A stretch of DNA of 40,108 nucleotides, taken from NCBI GenBank assembly GCA_029239235.1, contig JAQZBD010000005.1:1-40108 (forward strand), given 5' to 3'. A model generated the notes under the pieces. That model was given only the letters and a program-made list of their open reading frames with translations, made no database searches and was not told the DNA's origin. The translations under genes and the position numbers were made by a program. This stretch comes from Herbinix sp. (lineage in GTDB: Bacteria; Bacillota; Clostridia; Lachnospirales; Lachnospiraceae). Below, piece by piece: positions 15,636 to 25,326 of the stretch; the first letter of the stretch is position 1; each line of letters begins with the position of its first letter.

Positions 15636-17183
15636 TTAAGCCCTCCTCATTTTGCTCTTGATCATTTTTCCAGCAAGTAAAGCCGCCTGATAATTATCGT
15701 GGCAAACTATTACGCCTGCCTCTCTAAGCATTTCTTGTTGAAGGGAACGTTTCTGTGGATCAGCCTCGGTACCGCATACTGATGCAACGACTGCTAGTTT
15801 GCCACCGCGGTCACTTACGATTTTCATGGCTTCTTTTATATTGTTAATGACTGAACCAACGGGATCACTATTGACTGCAGGACCCAAAACGAAGTCAAGT
15901 AACATTACTGCCGTTTCAGGATCATTTGCTTCACGTATAATACCCATTGCTCTTGGTTCAGTGTCAATAACAGGGTGAGGACGGCTCATGGTAAACTCTT
16001 CATCACCGTAATCAACCACAGAGTTTTTATAGCTAACGGTAGCTTTCCCAAGCTTGAATTCCTCGCTCAAAGGAGCGTTGGAATAGATATCTCCAATATC
16101 TTCTCTCATAGCAACCATTGCTTCTTCAACAAAAGTTCCTCCACAGAAAAGTCCTCGTACATATTTTTGTTCCTTGGACATAGCTGTTGCATGCGCATCT
16201 GCTAACTCTTGGACTTTTTCCGGATCAGCTTCCTCCAGGACTATTCCTGCAAGACTTAATGCCTTCCGTGCTGCGGCCTCCAGATTATGAGCATATACAG
16301 CTCCCGACTTAAGAATCTCTTCCTTTTCACATCCCATGAAACAAATAATTACTGGTTTAACACATTTGGCCACCCTGTCTAATACGCTTTCAAGAGATTT
16401 ACTTTCCGGTTTTCGGGATATGAGAACAATTACTTTAGTTTCCTCATCTTTTTCCAGCGCATCAATACCAGAAAGCATAGTAAGTCCTCCGACTTTATCC
16501 TTTAAGTCCTTACCTCCGGTACCAATACCCTGTGAAATACCGCTTCCTGCTTCATGTACCAGTACTGAAACCTCCTGAAGTCCCACTCCTGATGCTGCAC
16601 AGATACCAATTGGTCCTTTTCTTACGATACTGCCCACTAAGAAGGATTTGCCATTAATATTAGCTACTCCGCAGTCAGGTCCCATGCAAAGAAGACCTTT
16701 TTCCTGCGCAAGAAGTTTTATTTCTCTCTCATCCTCAAGCGGTACATTATCACTGAATATCAATGTATGCAGACCCGAATTCAGTGCTTTAATTGCCTCT
16801 GCCTTCGCATATTCTCCAGGCACAGAGATTATGCAAAGGTTGGCTTTATTATTTGCCTGCACAGCAGATTTCACACTGGAATATGACGTTTTATCTTCGA
16901 CTGCAGCGCCCTCAGCTTTTAACAAGGCCTGAGCTTCCTCAATCGCTTGATCGCAGGTCGCTTGGTCTAGCGCACTAACGCCGATAATCATATCATTTGG
17001 ACCAGCTTCCCCTACAGATTTACTGTTCATACCGATATCTATAAAAATTTCCTTATTCGCTTGTGTACCCATTGCTACTAAAACAGTTGTAATTCCCTGT
17101 TTTTTCTTTAATGCAGAAGTGATAAACATCAACTGCACCGAGTCATAATATTGATTTGGATATACCTTAATTACAGATTCCAT
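15636..17183 (-). CDS. fdrA: FdrA-family protein (AllF-like acyltransferase subunit)
   Basis: About 515 residues, close to E. coli FdrA/AllF. The family resembles the alpha subunit of succinyl-CoA synthetase. The N-terminal domain (residues about 1-120) includes VAMGTQANKEIF, the middle CoA-ligase-like Rossmann part has GPIGICAASGVGLQEVSVLV and GSGISQGIGTGGKDL, and the C-terminal part has VRGLFCGGTFVEEAM and MLLDFVLGPAVNSDPVGS. In E. coli AllFGH phosphorolyses oxalurate to oxamate and carbamoyl phosphate. The ATG at 17183 is chosen: GGGGG precedes it and it lies 4 nt after the DUF1116 stop; the track's longer form overlaps that gene. It is followed at once by the 59-residue peptide. The substrate here may differ, given the acetate-kinase partner. 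Confidence 0.85.
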   Translation of the reverse strand: MESVIKVYPNQYYDSVQLMFITSALKKKQGITTVLVAMGTQANKEIFIDIGMNSKSVGEAGPNDMIIGVSALDQATCDQAIEEAQALLKAEGAAVEDKTSYSSVKSAVQANNKANLCIISVPGEYAKAEAIKALNSGLHTLIFSDNVPLEDEREIKLLAQEKGLLCMGPDCGVANINGKSFLVGSIVRKGPIGICAASGVGLQEVSVLVHEAGSGISQGIGTGGKDLKDKVGGLTMLSGIDALEKDEETKVIVLISRKPESKSLESVLDRVAKCVKPVIICFMGCEKEEILKSGAVYAHNLEAAARKALSLAGIVLEEADPEKVQELADAHATAMSKEQKYVRGLFCGGTFVEEAMVAMREDIGDIYSNAPLSEEFKLGKATVSYKNSVVDYGDEEFTMSRPHPVIDTEPRAMGIIREANDPETAVMLLDFVLGPAVNSDPVGSVINNIKEAMKIVSDRGGKLAVVASVCGTEADPQKRSLQQEMLREAGVIVCHDNYQAALLAGKMIKSKMRRA

Positions 17184-17187
17184 TTCA

Positions 17188-18441
17188 TTACCCCCTAACC
17201 AATTCATAAAAAGCTCTGAGTCCCTGTTTAAAACAATCCATTGGGACGAGCATTGAGCCTGCTCCGCCTTGCCCACCTACTAATCTAGCTGACCCTCCAT
17301 GGCTAGTCGGCGTAATATTTGTGGCAACTACCTTACGCATGTCAATTCCCACCGGGAAGCCACGGTAATCATCCCAAGGTATCGGTGCAAACAGATGCTC
17401 TCCCAGAGACACTTCTCTTGCATCCTCTGTTCTCTTTTTGGCATCTGCGAAGGATCCTCCTGTGAGTCTTACAAATGCCGGAGATGCTATGGCGGAAAAG
17501 CCTCCCAAGCCATAGATTTCCGTCACACAGCTGTCACCAAGATATCCTGCCAGATCCGCTTCTGTCCAGGATGGGTTTAACAGCTGCCCCAGTATCTTAG
17601 GTGCTGGTACAGAAAACCATTGCTTTCCGGTTCCTGCGAACTGCAGCCCAAACTCTGTTCCATTTCCACCCATGGCTACCATTACAGTGGACATTGGTAC
17701 GTTTCTAGCTGTTTCCAGAATTCCCATGGTACCTGCCATCATAACATGCAGGAAGGATCTATCATTAGCGGCAAATGCTCGAATTACGTCATCACGCTGT
17801 TCAATTTTAAGCTCCAGCAATGCAGGTATCAATTCTAATATCAGAGCCGAGGAGGAAGCTGGCTGGCGCACGTGGTTCTCATCTCCCATACCTGCAGTAC
17901 GTGCTAAAATCGTCTTCATGTTGATTCCACCCATACTTCTGACCGCTTCCCCAAGTGCGGGACCAAATACATCTCGAAACCAGGAAAGATCCTTTTCAAC
18001 ATCTTCATCATAAAACCCCCAACGGAGACATTTCGGGTTCGGCCCCGGATGAATAGAAGCATAGCCCACACCTCCGAAGACTGTATCCTTACCTACGATA
18101 ACAGGCATGGAGGCACTGATTACCGTAACAGCAGCACAGGACGCATTATAATCCTGAGCAGGTTTTATTGCTACCTCACCTGTTTTAATCATTTCCCAAG
18201 CTGCATCCATCGTGCTTGCTAAGCCTTCATGTATAATCGAACCACAGAGGGAGGTTCTTAATGTAGGCACAATATCATTCACATCCTCGAAGGGAGGACC
18301 TGGATGAAGCAGCATATTTTTTTCAAAGCCAGGAATAATCTCCCCTGCTGGTTTAACATCCACCCAGGTCGGTTGGCTGTTTAGAAGGATATCAATGACT
18401 TTTTCATTGGCTTTTTCTATTTGTTCTCTAATTGCATTCAT
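17188..18441 (-). CDS. DUF1116 protein (AllG/YlbE-like acyltransferase subunit)
   Basis: A 417-residue DUF1116 protein, matching the length of E. coli YlbE (AllG). The N-terminus TWVDVKPAGEIIPGFEK is typical of the family and echoes the VDWKPLAGG motif of the 59-residue peptide. Other family-like segments are LLHPGPPFEDVNDIVPTLR, HEGLASTMDAAWEM, ASIHPGPNPKCLRWGFYDED and LARTAGMGDENHVRQPASSS. It is the first gene of the operon and begins 10 nt after AAAGGA. Its leader is shared with the gluconate operon. In E. coli this subunit works with FdrA and DUF2877 in oxalurate phosphorolysis. Family identity is clear; substrate is not. Confidence 0.85.
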   Translation of the reverse strand: MNAIREQIEKANEKVIDILLNSQPTWVDVKPAGEIIPGFEKNMLLHPGPPFEDVNDIVPTLRTSLCGSIIHEGLASTMDAAWEMIKTGEVAIKPAQDYNASCAAVTVISASMPVIVGKDTVFGGVGYASIHPGPNPKCLRWGFYDEDVEKDLSWFRDVFGPALGEAVRSMGGINMKTILARTAGMGDENHVRQPASSSALILELIPALLELKIEQRDDVIRAFAANDRSFLHVMMAGTMGILETARNVPMSTVMVAMGGNGTEFGLQFAGTGKQWFSVPAPKILGQLLNPSWTEADLAGYLGDSCVTEIYGLGGFSAIASPAFVRLTGGSFADAKKRTEDAREVSLGEHLFAPIPWDDYRGFPVGIDMRKVVATNITPTSHGGSARLVGGQGGAGSMLVPMDCFKQGLRAFYELVRG

Positions 18442-18767
18442 TGTTTTTCAGTCCTTTCACATTGTTAAAGTATTTCCTTATAACAATCGACAATTTATTT
18501 CTGTACCTTTGGATAAACTGTATGTAGCATTCATTGTAAAGTATTCCGAAATTAATTAACAACCAATATCTTGTTGTCAGGAAAAAAATATTGCTCCATT
18601 TTTTTTACAAAACAATAATATGATTATTTTCACAAAAATACGATCTTTTAATATGTTTTGCAAGATACAAAAATTTCAGAGCTTCCGCTTGTTGCTGCAG
18701 AAGCTCTGTTACTGCCGTCGGCGACACAGCTACTATATGTTGCATAAAATATACAATACTCCTGTAA
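18442..18767 (-). promoter_or_regulatory. Leader of the FdrA operon with the second copy of the regulatory block
   Basis: A 326-nt gap. The stretch 18443-18665 aligns with the gluconate-operon leader at 8583-8795. The candidate promoter TTTACA (18540-18535), 17 nt, TTTATC (18517-18512) on the minus strand is conserved between copies. The shared block ends in the AAAGGA ribosome site of DUF1116. The rest contains the terminator of the preceding reductase gene. Confidence 0.7.
18677..18708 (-). terminator. Terminator of the tartronate-semialdehyde reductase gene
   Basis: CAGAGCTTC (18677-18685) pairs with GAAGCTCTG (18700-18708) across a 14-nt loop. On the minus strand it is followed by AAATTTTTGT. 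It is about 60 nt beyond the reductase stop and so separates that gene from the FdrA operon. Confidence 0.75.
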
Positions 18768-19649
18768 TTAATATATTGTATCACCGGCCATTTTTTCGTA
18801 GAACTTAGCTATGGCGCTATGATCAGACTGCCCCAAGCCATCCTTATGAAGGTTCTGCAGCATTTCCATAACCATAACGCTAAGCGGTATTGGTGCCCCG
18901 GTGGCATGAGCAGTTTCAATTGCGTTATTCAAATCTTTTATGTGAAGATCAATCTTGAAACCAGGTTGAGTGTTATTGGCAAGCATCATAGTACCTTTCG
19001 CATTCATGACTGTGCTTCCAGCCAGTCCGCCTTTAATAGCTTCATATACTTTGTTCGGATCCACACCAGCCCTTTTAGCTAGCATAAAAGCTTCAGATAC
19101 TGCGGCGATATTGACGGCAACAATAACCTGATTAGCCAGTTTGGTGGTATTACCCGCACCCGCTTCTCCGCAATATACAATGTCGGATCCCATACAGTTG
19201 AGGACAGGTACACATTCCTCGAACAGTTTTTGGTCACCACCGCACATAATTGAAAGTGTCCCGTCTATGGCTTTTGGTTCACCACCACTTACTGGTGCCT
19301 CCAACATTCTGACCCCTTTTATTGCACATTCCCTTGAAATCTCCTGGGATGCCAAGGGTGCTATGGAACTCATATCAATCAGTACCAGCCCTTCTTTGGC
19401 TGCGGAAAGTATTCCATTTACACCACAGACAACCTCTTTTACGTTGGGTGAATTCGGTAACATAGTGATAATGATATCATTGTTGCGAGCAAGTTCTGCA
19501 CCACTTGCAGCCGTTTTTGCGCCTTCATTAACAAGCATCGCTATATTTTCTTTATTCATATCGTTTACTGTAAGTTCATGTCCTGCCTGGATAAGGTTTT
19601 TTGCCATTGGCTTCCCCATAATTCCAAGTCCTATAAATCCTATTTTCAT
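18768..19649 (-). CDS. garR: 2-hydroxy-3-oxopropionate (tartronate semialdehyde) reductase
   Basis: A 293-residue beta-hydroxyacid dehydrogenase. It probably reduces tartronate semialdehyde to D-glycerate with NAD(P)H. The N-terminal GFIGLGIMGKPMAKNLI binds the cofactor, DMSSIAP and LEAPVSGGEPKAIDGTL bind substrate, and GNTTKLANQ holds the catalytic Lys. GLAGSTVMNAKG and GFKIDLHIKDLNNA are typical of the GarR/GlxR group. 3-hydroxyisobutyrate dehydrogenase is the main alternative. Pairing with glycerate kinase in the same region favours the glycerate role. The ribosome site is weak (GGGTG), and a small hairpin lies upstream. The gene precedes the FdrA operon but ends in its own terminator. Confidence 0.85.
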   Translation of the reverse strand: MKIGFIGLGIMGKPMAKNLIQAGHELTVNDMNKENIAMLVNEGAKTAASGAELARNNDIIITMLPNSPNVKEVVCGVNGILSAAKEGLVLIDMSSIAPLASQEISRECAIKGVRMLEAPVSGGEPKAIDGTLSIMCGGDQKLFEECVPVLNCMGSDIVYCGEAGAGNTTKLANQVIVAVNIAAVSEAFMLAKRAGVDPNKVYEAIKGGLAGSTVMNAKGTMMLANNTQPGFKIDLHIKDLNNAIETAHATGAPIPLSVMVMEMLQNLHKDGLGQSDHSAIAKFYEKMAGDTIY

Positions 19650-19666
19650 ATTTTACACCCATTGTA

Positions 19667-19688
19667 TATCGCAGGCTTGTCTGCGATA
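19667..19688. promoter_or_regulatory. Inverted repeat upstream of garR
   Basis: TATCGCAG (19667-19674) and CTGCGATA (19681-19688) are perfect arms with a 6-nt spacer, about 18 nt before the start codon of the reductase. With no T-run it could be an operator or an mRNA hairpin near the weak ribosome site. Confidence 0.35.
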
Positions 19689-19790
19689 CCGCCACTAATA
19701 AAAATGAGTAAAAGAATCTCTTCGTGGCGTCCTTTCTTTGTTTTTATTTTCTTTCACTCTTATCTTTTTTCAGATGTATTAATGATTTGA

Positions 19791-21794
19791 TTAAAATAAT
19801 ACATTGATAGCTTCTATCTCACCAAGCCTGTCAATTCGAAAATGAACATAACCCTCTTTCCATATAAAAGGAATACTTTTCTTGGTTACTAGTGACTTAA
19901 GTTCAGATGGCTCCTTATTCAAAGCAACTCTAAGATTGATATCCCGAACTTCAACCGGTTCAAAAAATGAACATCCAAAATGTCCCGTTCCATTGATAAG
20001 ATGTATCATTGCATGTGTTCCGCTCATATCATAACCGCGCGTTACCTCAATCATCGGAGTGAATGCAGTATCCTCTGCCGTCTCCAAACCTGCAAAATTC
20101 TTCATAAGATCCTTCATAAAAAAGAATGTATTATCATATCCTTCGAGATGATATACCTTACCGGGTAACCACGGGATATGTATTGCCTTCCCTTTTCCAT
20201 ATGAATTAACTGTAAAGCCTGGCAGATCTGTAACCTGTGTATAATAGCACTGTTCAGGAGGTCCAAACATATGAGGCGGAATCAGTCGCAAATACTTCTC
20301 TGCTTTTTCGTCATACTGCACATAGATATACTCATCTCCAAAATATATAACTTTTGTTTCAGGAAGAGAAGGGAACTTCTGCTGCTCTGAATTTCTCAAT
20401 TCAAACATGGCTGATTTCATATCGTTCCTGTAATAAATGATTTTTTTAGCACCAATGCTTTCAAATGCTATATTACTGCGCTCATTGCCCTCTTCATCGT
20501 AACGGCCTGTCTGTCCGGTTATTATTAAACAGCCACCGTTTCTAACGTATTCATCCATAATCATTTTGAGTTCATTTGAAATTGTTTGCATATCTGCGAA
20601 AATCACGGTTTTAAACCTTTCAATGTCCGCTAGCGAGGTTATATGATCAGGGTCAGACTCCTCGAATAGGATATGACTTTCTGTAAGAGCACGAATCCAT
20701 CCGCACGCTTCAAAGGAAGAGATATATCTTGCACATCTTATCAGAAGTGCATCACCGCTAATCTGCATGTTTTTATAGATATCGTTATTTTCAGACATGT
20801 ATTTAAAAGCTCTTTGTACACGTACATACCCACTCTTATCTTGATGATTATCAAGCCGTCCCATCACATAATAATCAAGACCTATATAATTCGCCACATC
20901 CTGCCACATTCGAAGAGACTGCATATTGGGACTTACCGCCACATGCCTATAATAAAATCCAATAAATTCTGTCGCTGCATTGCTGCATACCTTGAAAGGC
21001 TTAAGTGATTTCTCACATCTGGCCACGGAAGAAGAGTTATACATCCACTGTGGCTCCTTACGCGGATACTCGGTTCCGGACTCGATTCTGGAGAAATCAA
21101 TTCCGTCTACAGCGATCTGCGAATTAATCGATTTAAGCATGTCATACATTCGCCTCTGAATTGACTTTGTAATGACCTTTTGGAAGATTTTATACTTTCT
21201 ATATACGATGTCATTCATATCTTCCTTATCAGGGAGCTCCAGCCCAAATTGTTCCTTGAAAAGTTTCTTACAATTATCACAATGGCAGATATCATAATAA
21301 TTATAGCTATAGTCCATCTGCCGAAATCCTCCCATATTCATGAAGACACCGTCAATTGGCAGCCTGTTTGCTGCTTCTTTCATAATCTCAAATACCATTT
21401 CCTGAAGATATCCTCCGCAAGGACACATATGGACATTGCCATTATAGTCTATAATCTCGCCCTTCATCGATCGATATGCCCAATCAGGATGCTTCTCATA
21501 TACCGGTCTTCTCACCTTGGAGAAATCCATTCTTGCAATTATCTTAATGTCAGCTTTATGACATTCATCCATAATCTTCTCAAGTGAATCCCCGGTAAGA
21601 TGCTCACTGATTGTATGATCTTCAATGTCCGAAGGATAGCTTGCCAGAATTCCTCCGGTGTTGATCATCACTACTGTTGCACCAAAATCCTTTAGTTGCT
21701 TAATATACTGTCCTGCATCAATATCGATCATATCGATTTCTCTCAAGTTTGTCTGTATCAGCCTCCATGGCCTTTCATTCCACCAATTACCCAT
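19791..21794 (-). CDS. Putative glycoside hydrolase, GHL6-like, copy 1
   Basis: A 667-residue cytosolic protein (no signal peptide). Residues about 10-330 look like a TIM barrel of the hypothetical glycosyl hydrolase GHL6 type (PF14871): VVMINTGGILASYPSD, IKIIARMDFSKVRRPVYEKH and LPIDGVFMNMGGF. A Cys cluster, ICHCDNCKKLF, follows at about residue 175. Residues about 365-480 resemble the amidotransferase-like domain of beta-galactosidase trimerisation regions (VIFADMQTISNELKM, GGCLIITGQTG). A beta-rich tail ends the protein. It is last in an importer and YesM/YesN operon, so it probably acts on the imported oligosaccharide. A paralogue is at 38013. The catalytic residues and the substrate are unknown. 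Confidence 0.7.
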   Translation of the reverse strand: MGNWWNERPWRLIQTNLREIDMIDIDAGQYIKQLKDFGATVVMINTGGILASYPSDIEDHTISEHLTGDSLEKIMDECHKADIKIIARMDFSKVRRPVYEKHPDWAYRSMKGEIIDYNGNVHMCPCGGYLQEMVFEIMKEAANRLPIDGVFMNMGGFRQMDYSYNYYDICHCDNCKKLFKEQFGLELPDKEDMNDIVYRKYKIFQKVITKSIQRRMYDMLKSINSQIAVDGIDFSRIESGTEYPRKEPQWMYNSSSVARCEKSLKPFKVCSNAATEFIGFYYRHVAVSPNMQSLRMWQDVANYIGLDYYVMGRLDNHQDKSGYVRVQRAFKYMSENNDIYKNMQISGDALLIRCARYISSFEACGWIRALTESHILFEESDPDHITSLADIERFKTVIFADMQTISNELKMIMDEYVRNGGCLIITGQTGRYDEEGNERSNIAFESIGAKKIIYYRNDMKSAMFELRNSEQQKFPSLPETKVIYFGDEYIYVQYDEKAEKYLRLIPPHMFGPPEQCYYTQVTDLPGFTVNSYGKGKAIHIPWLPGKVYHLEGYDNTFFFMKDLMKNFAGLETAEDTAFTPMIEVTRGYDMSGTHAMIHLINGTGHFGCSFFEPVEVRDINLRVALNKEPSELKSLVTKKSIPFIWKEGYVHFRIDRLGEIEAINVLF

Positions 21795-21837
21795 ATTTTA
21801 TTAAACCTTCTTTCCGCCACATGGCATATAATACCCC

Positions 21838-23424
21838 TTACAATACCGAGCGATGATTATTCCTTTTATACTCACTGGGTTTTACACCCATACGTCTTTC
21901 AAACATCTTATTAAAATGGTTGGGGTCAGAATATCCAACCATTTCACAGATTTCATAAATATTCAAGTTGGTTTCTTCAAGAAGCCTCATGGCCCGGCTG
22001 ATCCGTAAACCGGTAATATAGCTATGATATGTTTCTCCGGTTTTCCTTTTAAAGAGCTGACTGAAATAATAAGGATTAATATAAAAACGTTCCGATATAT
22101 CATTAAGACTTATTTTTTTATTAAAGTTTTTATCTATATATTCCTTCGCTTTTGTCACCACGTCTTGTTTTTCCGGTATGTTTTCCTTCAGCATCAACTC
22201 ATTCATGCTCTTTATCGTATTGATAATCCAATTCTTTAATTGTTCAATGGTTTGAAATTTAGCAATACTCTCCAGTGATAGTATGTTCCTTCCCAGGTAT
22301 TCATTTAACTGGAACTGCATAAACGGCATTTTTCTAATTCCCGTTAGGACAAGATTCAGACTTAATAGCTGTAGATCTCCCGGAGTCAAGTCCTTTTCCT
22401 TTTCAACTTTATAGAATATCTCTTCAATTATCTGACGACAGCCTTTATCATCCATCCTATCAATGCAGGCTTCCAGCTTCTTCACATCCTCAGATTCTAT
22501 CAGTTTGGGGGCGGCCGTAATTCTCCTTATTTCCTCATAGCTGATGATGCAGTCCGGACCTTTAATCACCTTATAGTTTAAGGCACACCTGGCCTCCTCA
22601 AAAGATTCTCTGATTTCTTCTATTTTATGGTGTGTCAGACCTGCGCCTCCGCTCACTGAAACTCCGATTTTCTCTGCCAGCTCCAGCCGAAACCTACCCG
22701 CAGCATTTAACAAATGCCTGTAATCCGCTTCTTTATCAAAAGCCAGTATAACAACCGCCATGGAACCAGAATAAGGAATTACAATTCTTGATTTACTGAA
22801 ATAGAAATACTTGTCTGCCAATTCTACAATATTTTGGTGAAAATTTTTTTCTGTTTCCTGCTGACCCGCTCTGCTATATTCCAGAACAATGCAGTTGTAC
22901 CATTGACACATGACCGGAAATCCCAAATTCCCAAGGCGGCTTTTCTTTTTCTCAATTTCCGACCCTGACAATTCCAGAATATCTTTCAGCATATACTCTT
23001 TCATAGAATGTTCCATTTCCAAAGCCAGCTCACTCTTTTTCCTAGATTCCAAAATGGAATTACAGGATTTCCTGAGTACGGAACATAACTCATCTTCCTC
23101 CACGGGCTTCGTAATGTAATCTTCTACCCCTAGCACCATGGCACTTCTGGCGTATTTAAATTCTGCATATCCGCTTAGTATAATAAACCGAGCCGGATTG
23201 CCGGCTTCTTTTAACCTGCGTATCATTTCGATTCCATCGCATTCCGGCATACGTATATCGGTTAGTACAATGTGTGGAGTCAGTTCCATTGCCTTTTTAT
23301 ATCCCTGTAATCCATCAAAAGCCAGATCTACCACCCGGCACTCCGGCACCATCCGCTCGATCAGAAATTTAAGTCCCTCTGCAATTAAAGATTCATCATC
23401 CACCACCAATACCTCATATATCAT
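21838..23424 (-). CDS. YesN-type response regulator (REC + AraC HTH)
   Basis: A 528-residue response regulator. The receiver domain (residues 1-120) has VLVVDDESLIAEGL, the phosphoacceptor Asp56 in VLTDIRMPECDG, and LSGYAEFKYAR and DYITKPVEEDEL. A long central region (about 130-420) is typical of YesN proteins. The C-terminal AraC domain (about 425-525) has ISLNDISERFYINPYYFSQL and IYEICEMVGYSDPNHFNKMF, ending GVKPSEYKR. GGGAGG precedes the ATG. It follows the YesM kinase by 32 nt and precedes the glycosidase by 43 nt. It most likely activates the importer promoter and others that share its upstream sequence. Confidence 0.93.
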   Translation of the reverse strand: MIYEVLVVDDESLIAEGLKFLIERMVPECRVVDLAFDGLQGYKKAMELTPHIVLTDIRMPECDGIEMIRRLKEAGNPARFIILSGYAEFKYARSAMVLGVEDYITKPVEEDELCSVLRKSCNSILESRKKSELALEMEHSMKEYMLKDILELSGSEIEKKKSRLGNLGFPVMCQWYNCIVLEYSRAGQQETEKNFHQNIVELADKYFYFSKSRIVIPYSGSMAVVILAFDKEADYRHLLNAAGRFRLELAEKIGVSVSGGAGLTHHKIEEIRESFEEARCALNYKVIKGPDCIISYEEIRRITAAPKLIESEDVKKLEACIDRMDDKGCRQIIEEIFYKVEKEKDLTPGDLQLLSLNLVLTGIRKMPFMQFQLNEYLGRNILSLESIAKFQTIEQLKNWIINTIKSMNELMLKENIPEKQDVVTKAKEYIDKNFNKKISLNDISERFYINPYYFSQLFKRKTGETYHSYITGLRISRAMRLLEETNLNIYEICEMVGYSDPNHFNKMFERRMGVKPSEYKRNNHRSVL

Positions 23425-23456
23425 ACTAATCCTCCCATTTCACAAGCATCTTTCCT

Positions 23457-25247
23457 TTACCCCGGTATTAAGATTTCTATCACGGTACCTTTCTCTGTAC
23501 TGTCTGCTATTCTTAAATAAGATCCGCTACCATAATGGAGTTTAATCCGCTCTGCGATATTCTTCAAACCAATGCTTGTTTCCCGTTCTTCCTGCACCAC
23601 CTCCACTGATAACCAATCAGAATCTGCCATAATAATCAAGTTGTTGATTTCTTTCACCCGCTCTGGAAGCATACCCTTCCCATCATCACTGATTTGGAGA
23701 AGTATATTCTGTTCCTGTGTTACAGTTCCTTTTAAAGCAATATGAAGTGGTGTATTATATCCTTTGAACCCATGCTCAATGCTATTCTCAATAACAGGCT
23801 GCAGTACCATCGAAATAATCGAGGAGTTCAAAATCCGTTCTTCTAAATCCACACTGAAGGAAAACATATTATAAAAACGCATATTCTGCAGTTTTACATA
23901 ATTCTCTACATAACCGACCTCATCTTTTATCAAATTGGGGGTGGTCTGTTTACTGAGAGCATTTCGAAACATTTTCGCAAGAATTTTAATCATTTCTGCA
24001 ACTTCATCATCCCCATTTACCAGTGCCTTCATTCGAATAGAGTCCAGTGTGTTATAAAGCATATGAGGATTAATCTGGGTCTGAAGGGCTAAAAATTTTG
24101 CATTTTTTTGCTTGATTTCAGCTATATAGACATCCTCAATCAATGTTTTAATTTTCATAACCATGTGGTTATAGCTAGTTACCAGATTGCCAATTTCATC
24201 ATTTGACTCTTTTTGAAGCAATACCTTATATTGGCCTTGCTCTACCTGCTTCATTCGCTGCTGCATCTTTCTGATAGGCTTTGTTATCGTCCGGCTGAAC
24301 AAGGAAGAGATTATCACAACAATTACAATACATACCAGTAGGGCAAAGACTGTTGCATAACCGATTTTATTGATCTTAAACAAAAGGTCACTCCGTGGAA
24401 TCACAGCATTGATTTTTAATCCTCCCCGCTTTGTTTCATTGGTCAAGATCAGATAATCATCGGCTTTCTTATGAAACAGGAAAGGATTCTCCAAACTCTG
24501 TGCCTCTTCCCATGTAATCCTTCCACTTGCTACATCAGAGTCATACAAGATGCTGTTGTAAGCATCCGTAATGCTGATTTTTATATTATAATTATTTCGA
24601 GCCAGAAGAAAACCGTCACTTAAGGAAATCAAACTAGAAGGCTCTAAATCAATTAAAAGAACGCCTACATAAGCACCTCCATTGTTAAAAATTTGTCTTC
24701 CTACCGTTAACGTGATTCCATCTGAATTTCTGTCATAATAAGATCTGTCATGTATTGAAGTAATTGTCAGATTATCCTTTGCCTTCATGATTCTATCCAG
24801 CCAAACCTGGTCCTTCAAACTTTGAACATCCACATTTGCCCCATCAGTATTAAAGTGATAAAGACGATCCTGTTTCGTTAAGAAAATGATCCCCTTAATT
24901 TCCGGTTTCAGAGTCGTCAGACGTAACATGATCTTTCGCAAAATAAGCTGTCTATTCACTTGATCTAATACAGAAGAATCCATGTTGTCACCTAGCTCGT
25001 AAATGATATCATTATCCACGAGTATCGATTTTGTTACCTTATCATATTCCTCAATAAAATCATCAATATTTGTAACGATTTGAGAACTGAAGGCTGAAGC
25101 AAATTCCAATGAAGACTCTTCAAGGTTATCAGCCGATACCTTATAGATAATCAGACTCATTGCCAAAAGGGGGACAAGACATGCCAAAAGATAGCTCAAT
25201 ATTAGTTTTTTGCCTATTTTCATGTCCCTGAATACTCCTTTTCTCAT
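23457..25247 (-). CDS. YesM-type sensor histidine kinase
   Basis: About 588-596 residues in the membrane. The first membrane helix is LILSYLLACLVPLLAMSLII (near residue 15), then an extracellular sensor of about 260 residues, a second helix (YATVFALLVCIVIVVIISSLF, about 300), and a HAMP domain. The His_kinase domain has the phosphoacceptor in TQINPHMLYNTLDSIRM; most family members have INPHFLYN. The ATPase domain has VLQPVIENSIEHGFKG, DDGKGM and GIGLKNIAERI. Two starts are possible: 25247 after GGGAGGG, or 25223 after GGAG; I keep the track start. It sits between the binding protein and YesN, and should sense the imported sugar or its binding protein. Confidence 0.92.
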   Translation of the reverse strand: MRKGVFRDMKIGKKLILSYLLACLVPLLAMSLIIYKVSADNLEESSLEFASAFSSQIVTNIDDFIEEYDKVTKSILVDNDIIYELGDNMDSSVLDQVNRQLILRKIMLRLTTLKPEIKGIIFLTKQDRLYHFNTDGANVDVQSLKDQVWLDRIMKAKDNLTITSIHDRSYYDRNSDGITLTVGRQIFNNGGAYVGVLLIDLEPSSLISLSDGFLLARNNYNIKISITDAYNSILYDSDVASGRITWEEAQSLENPFLFHKKADDYLILTNETKRGGLKINAVIPRSDLLFKINKIGYATVFALLVCIVIVVIISSLFSRTITKPIRKMQQRMKQVEQGQYKVLLQKESNDEIGNLVTSYNHMVMKIKTLIEDVYIAEIKQKNAKFLALQTQINPHMLYNTLDSIRMKALVNGDDEVAEMIKILAKMFRNALSKQTTPNLIKDEVGYVENYVKLQNMRFYNMFSFSVDLEERILNSSIISMVLQPVIENSIEHGFKGYNTPLHIALKGTVTQEQNILLQISDDGKGMLPERVKEINNLIIMADSDWLSVEVVQEERETSIGLKNIAERIKLHYGSGSYLRIADSTEKGTVIEILIPG

Positions 25248-25326
25248 CTTGCCCTCCCTTATAAAGCATATTTATAATAAATCCAAGCAGCAAGGAATTG
25301 CTCCCCGCTGCCCGGATGACATCTTA

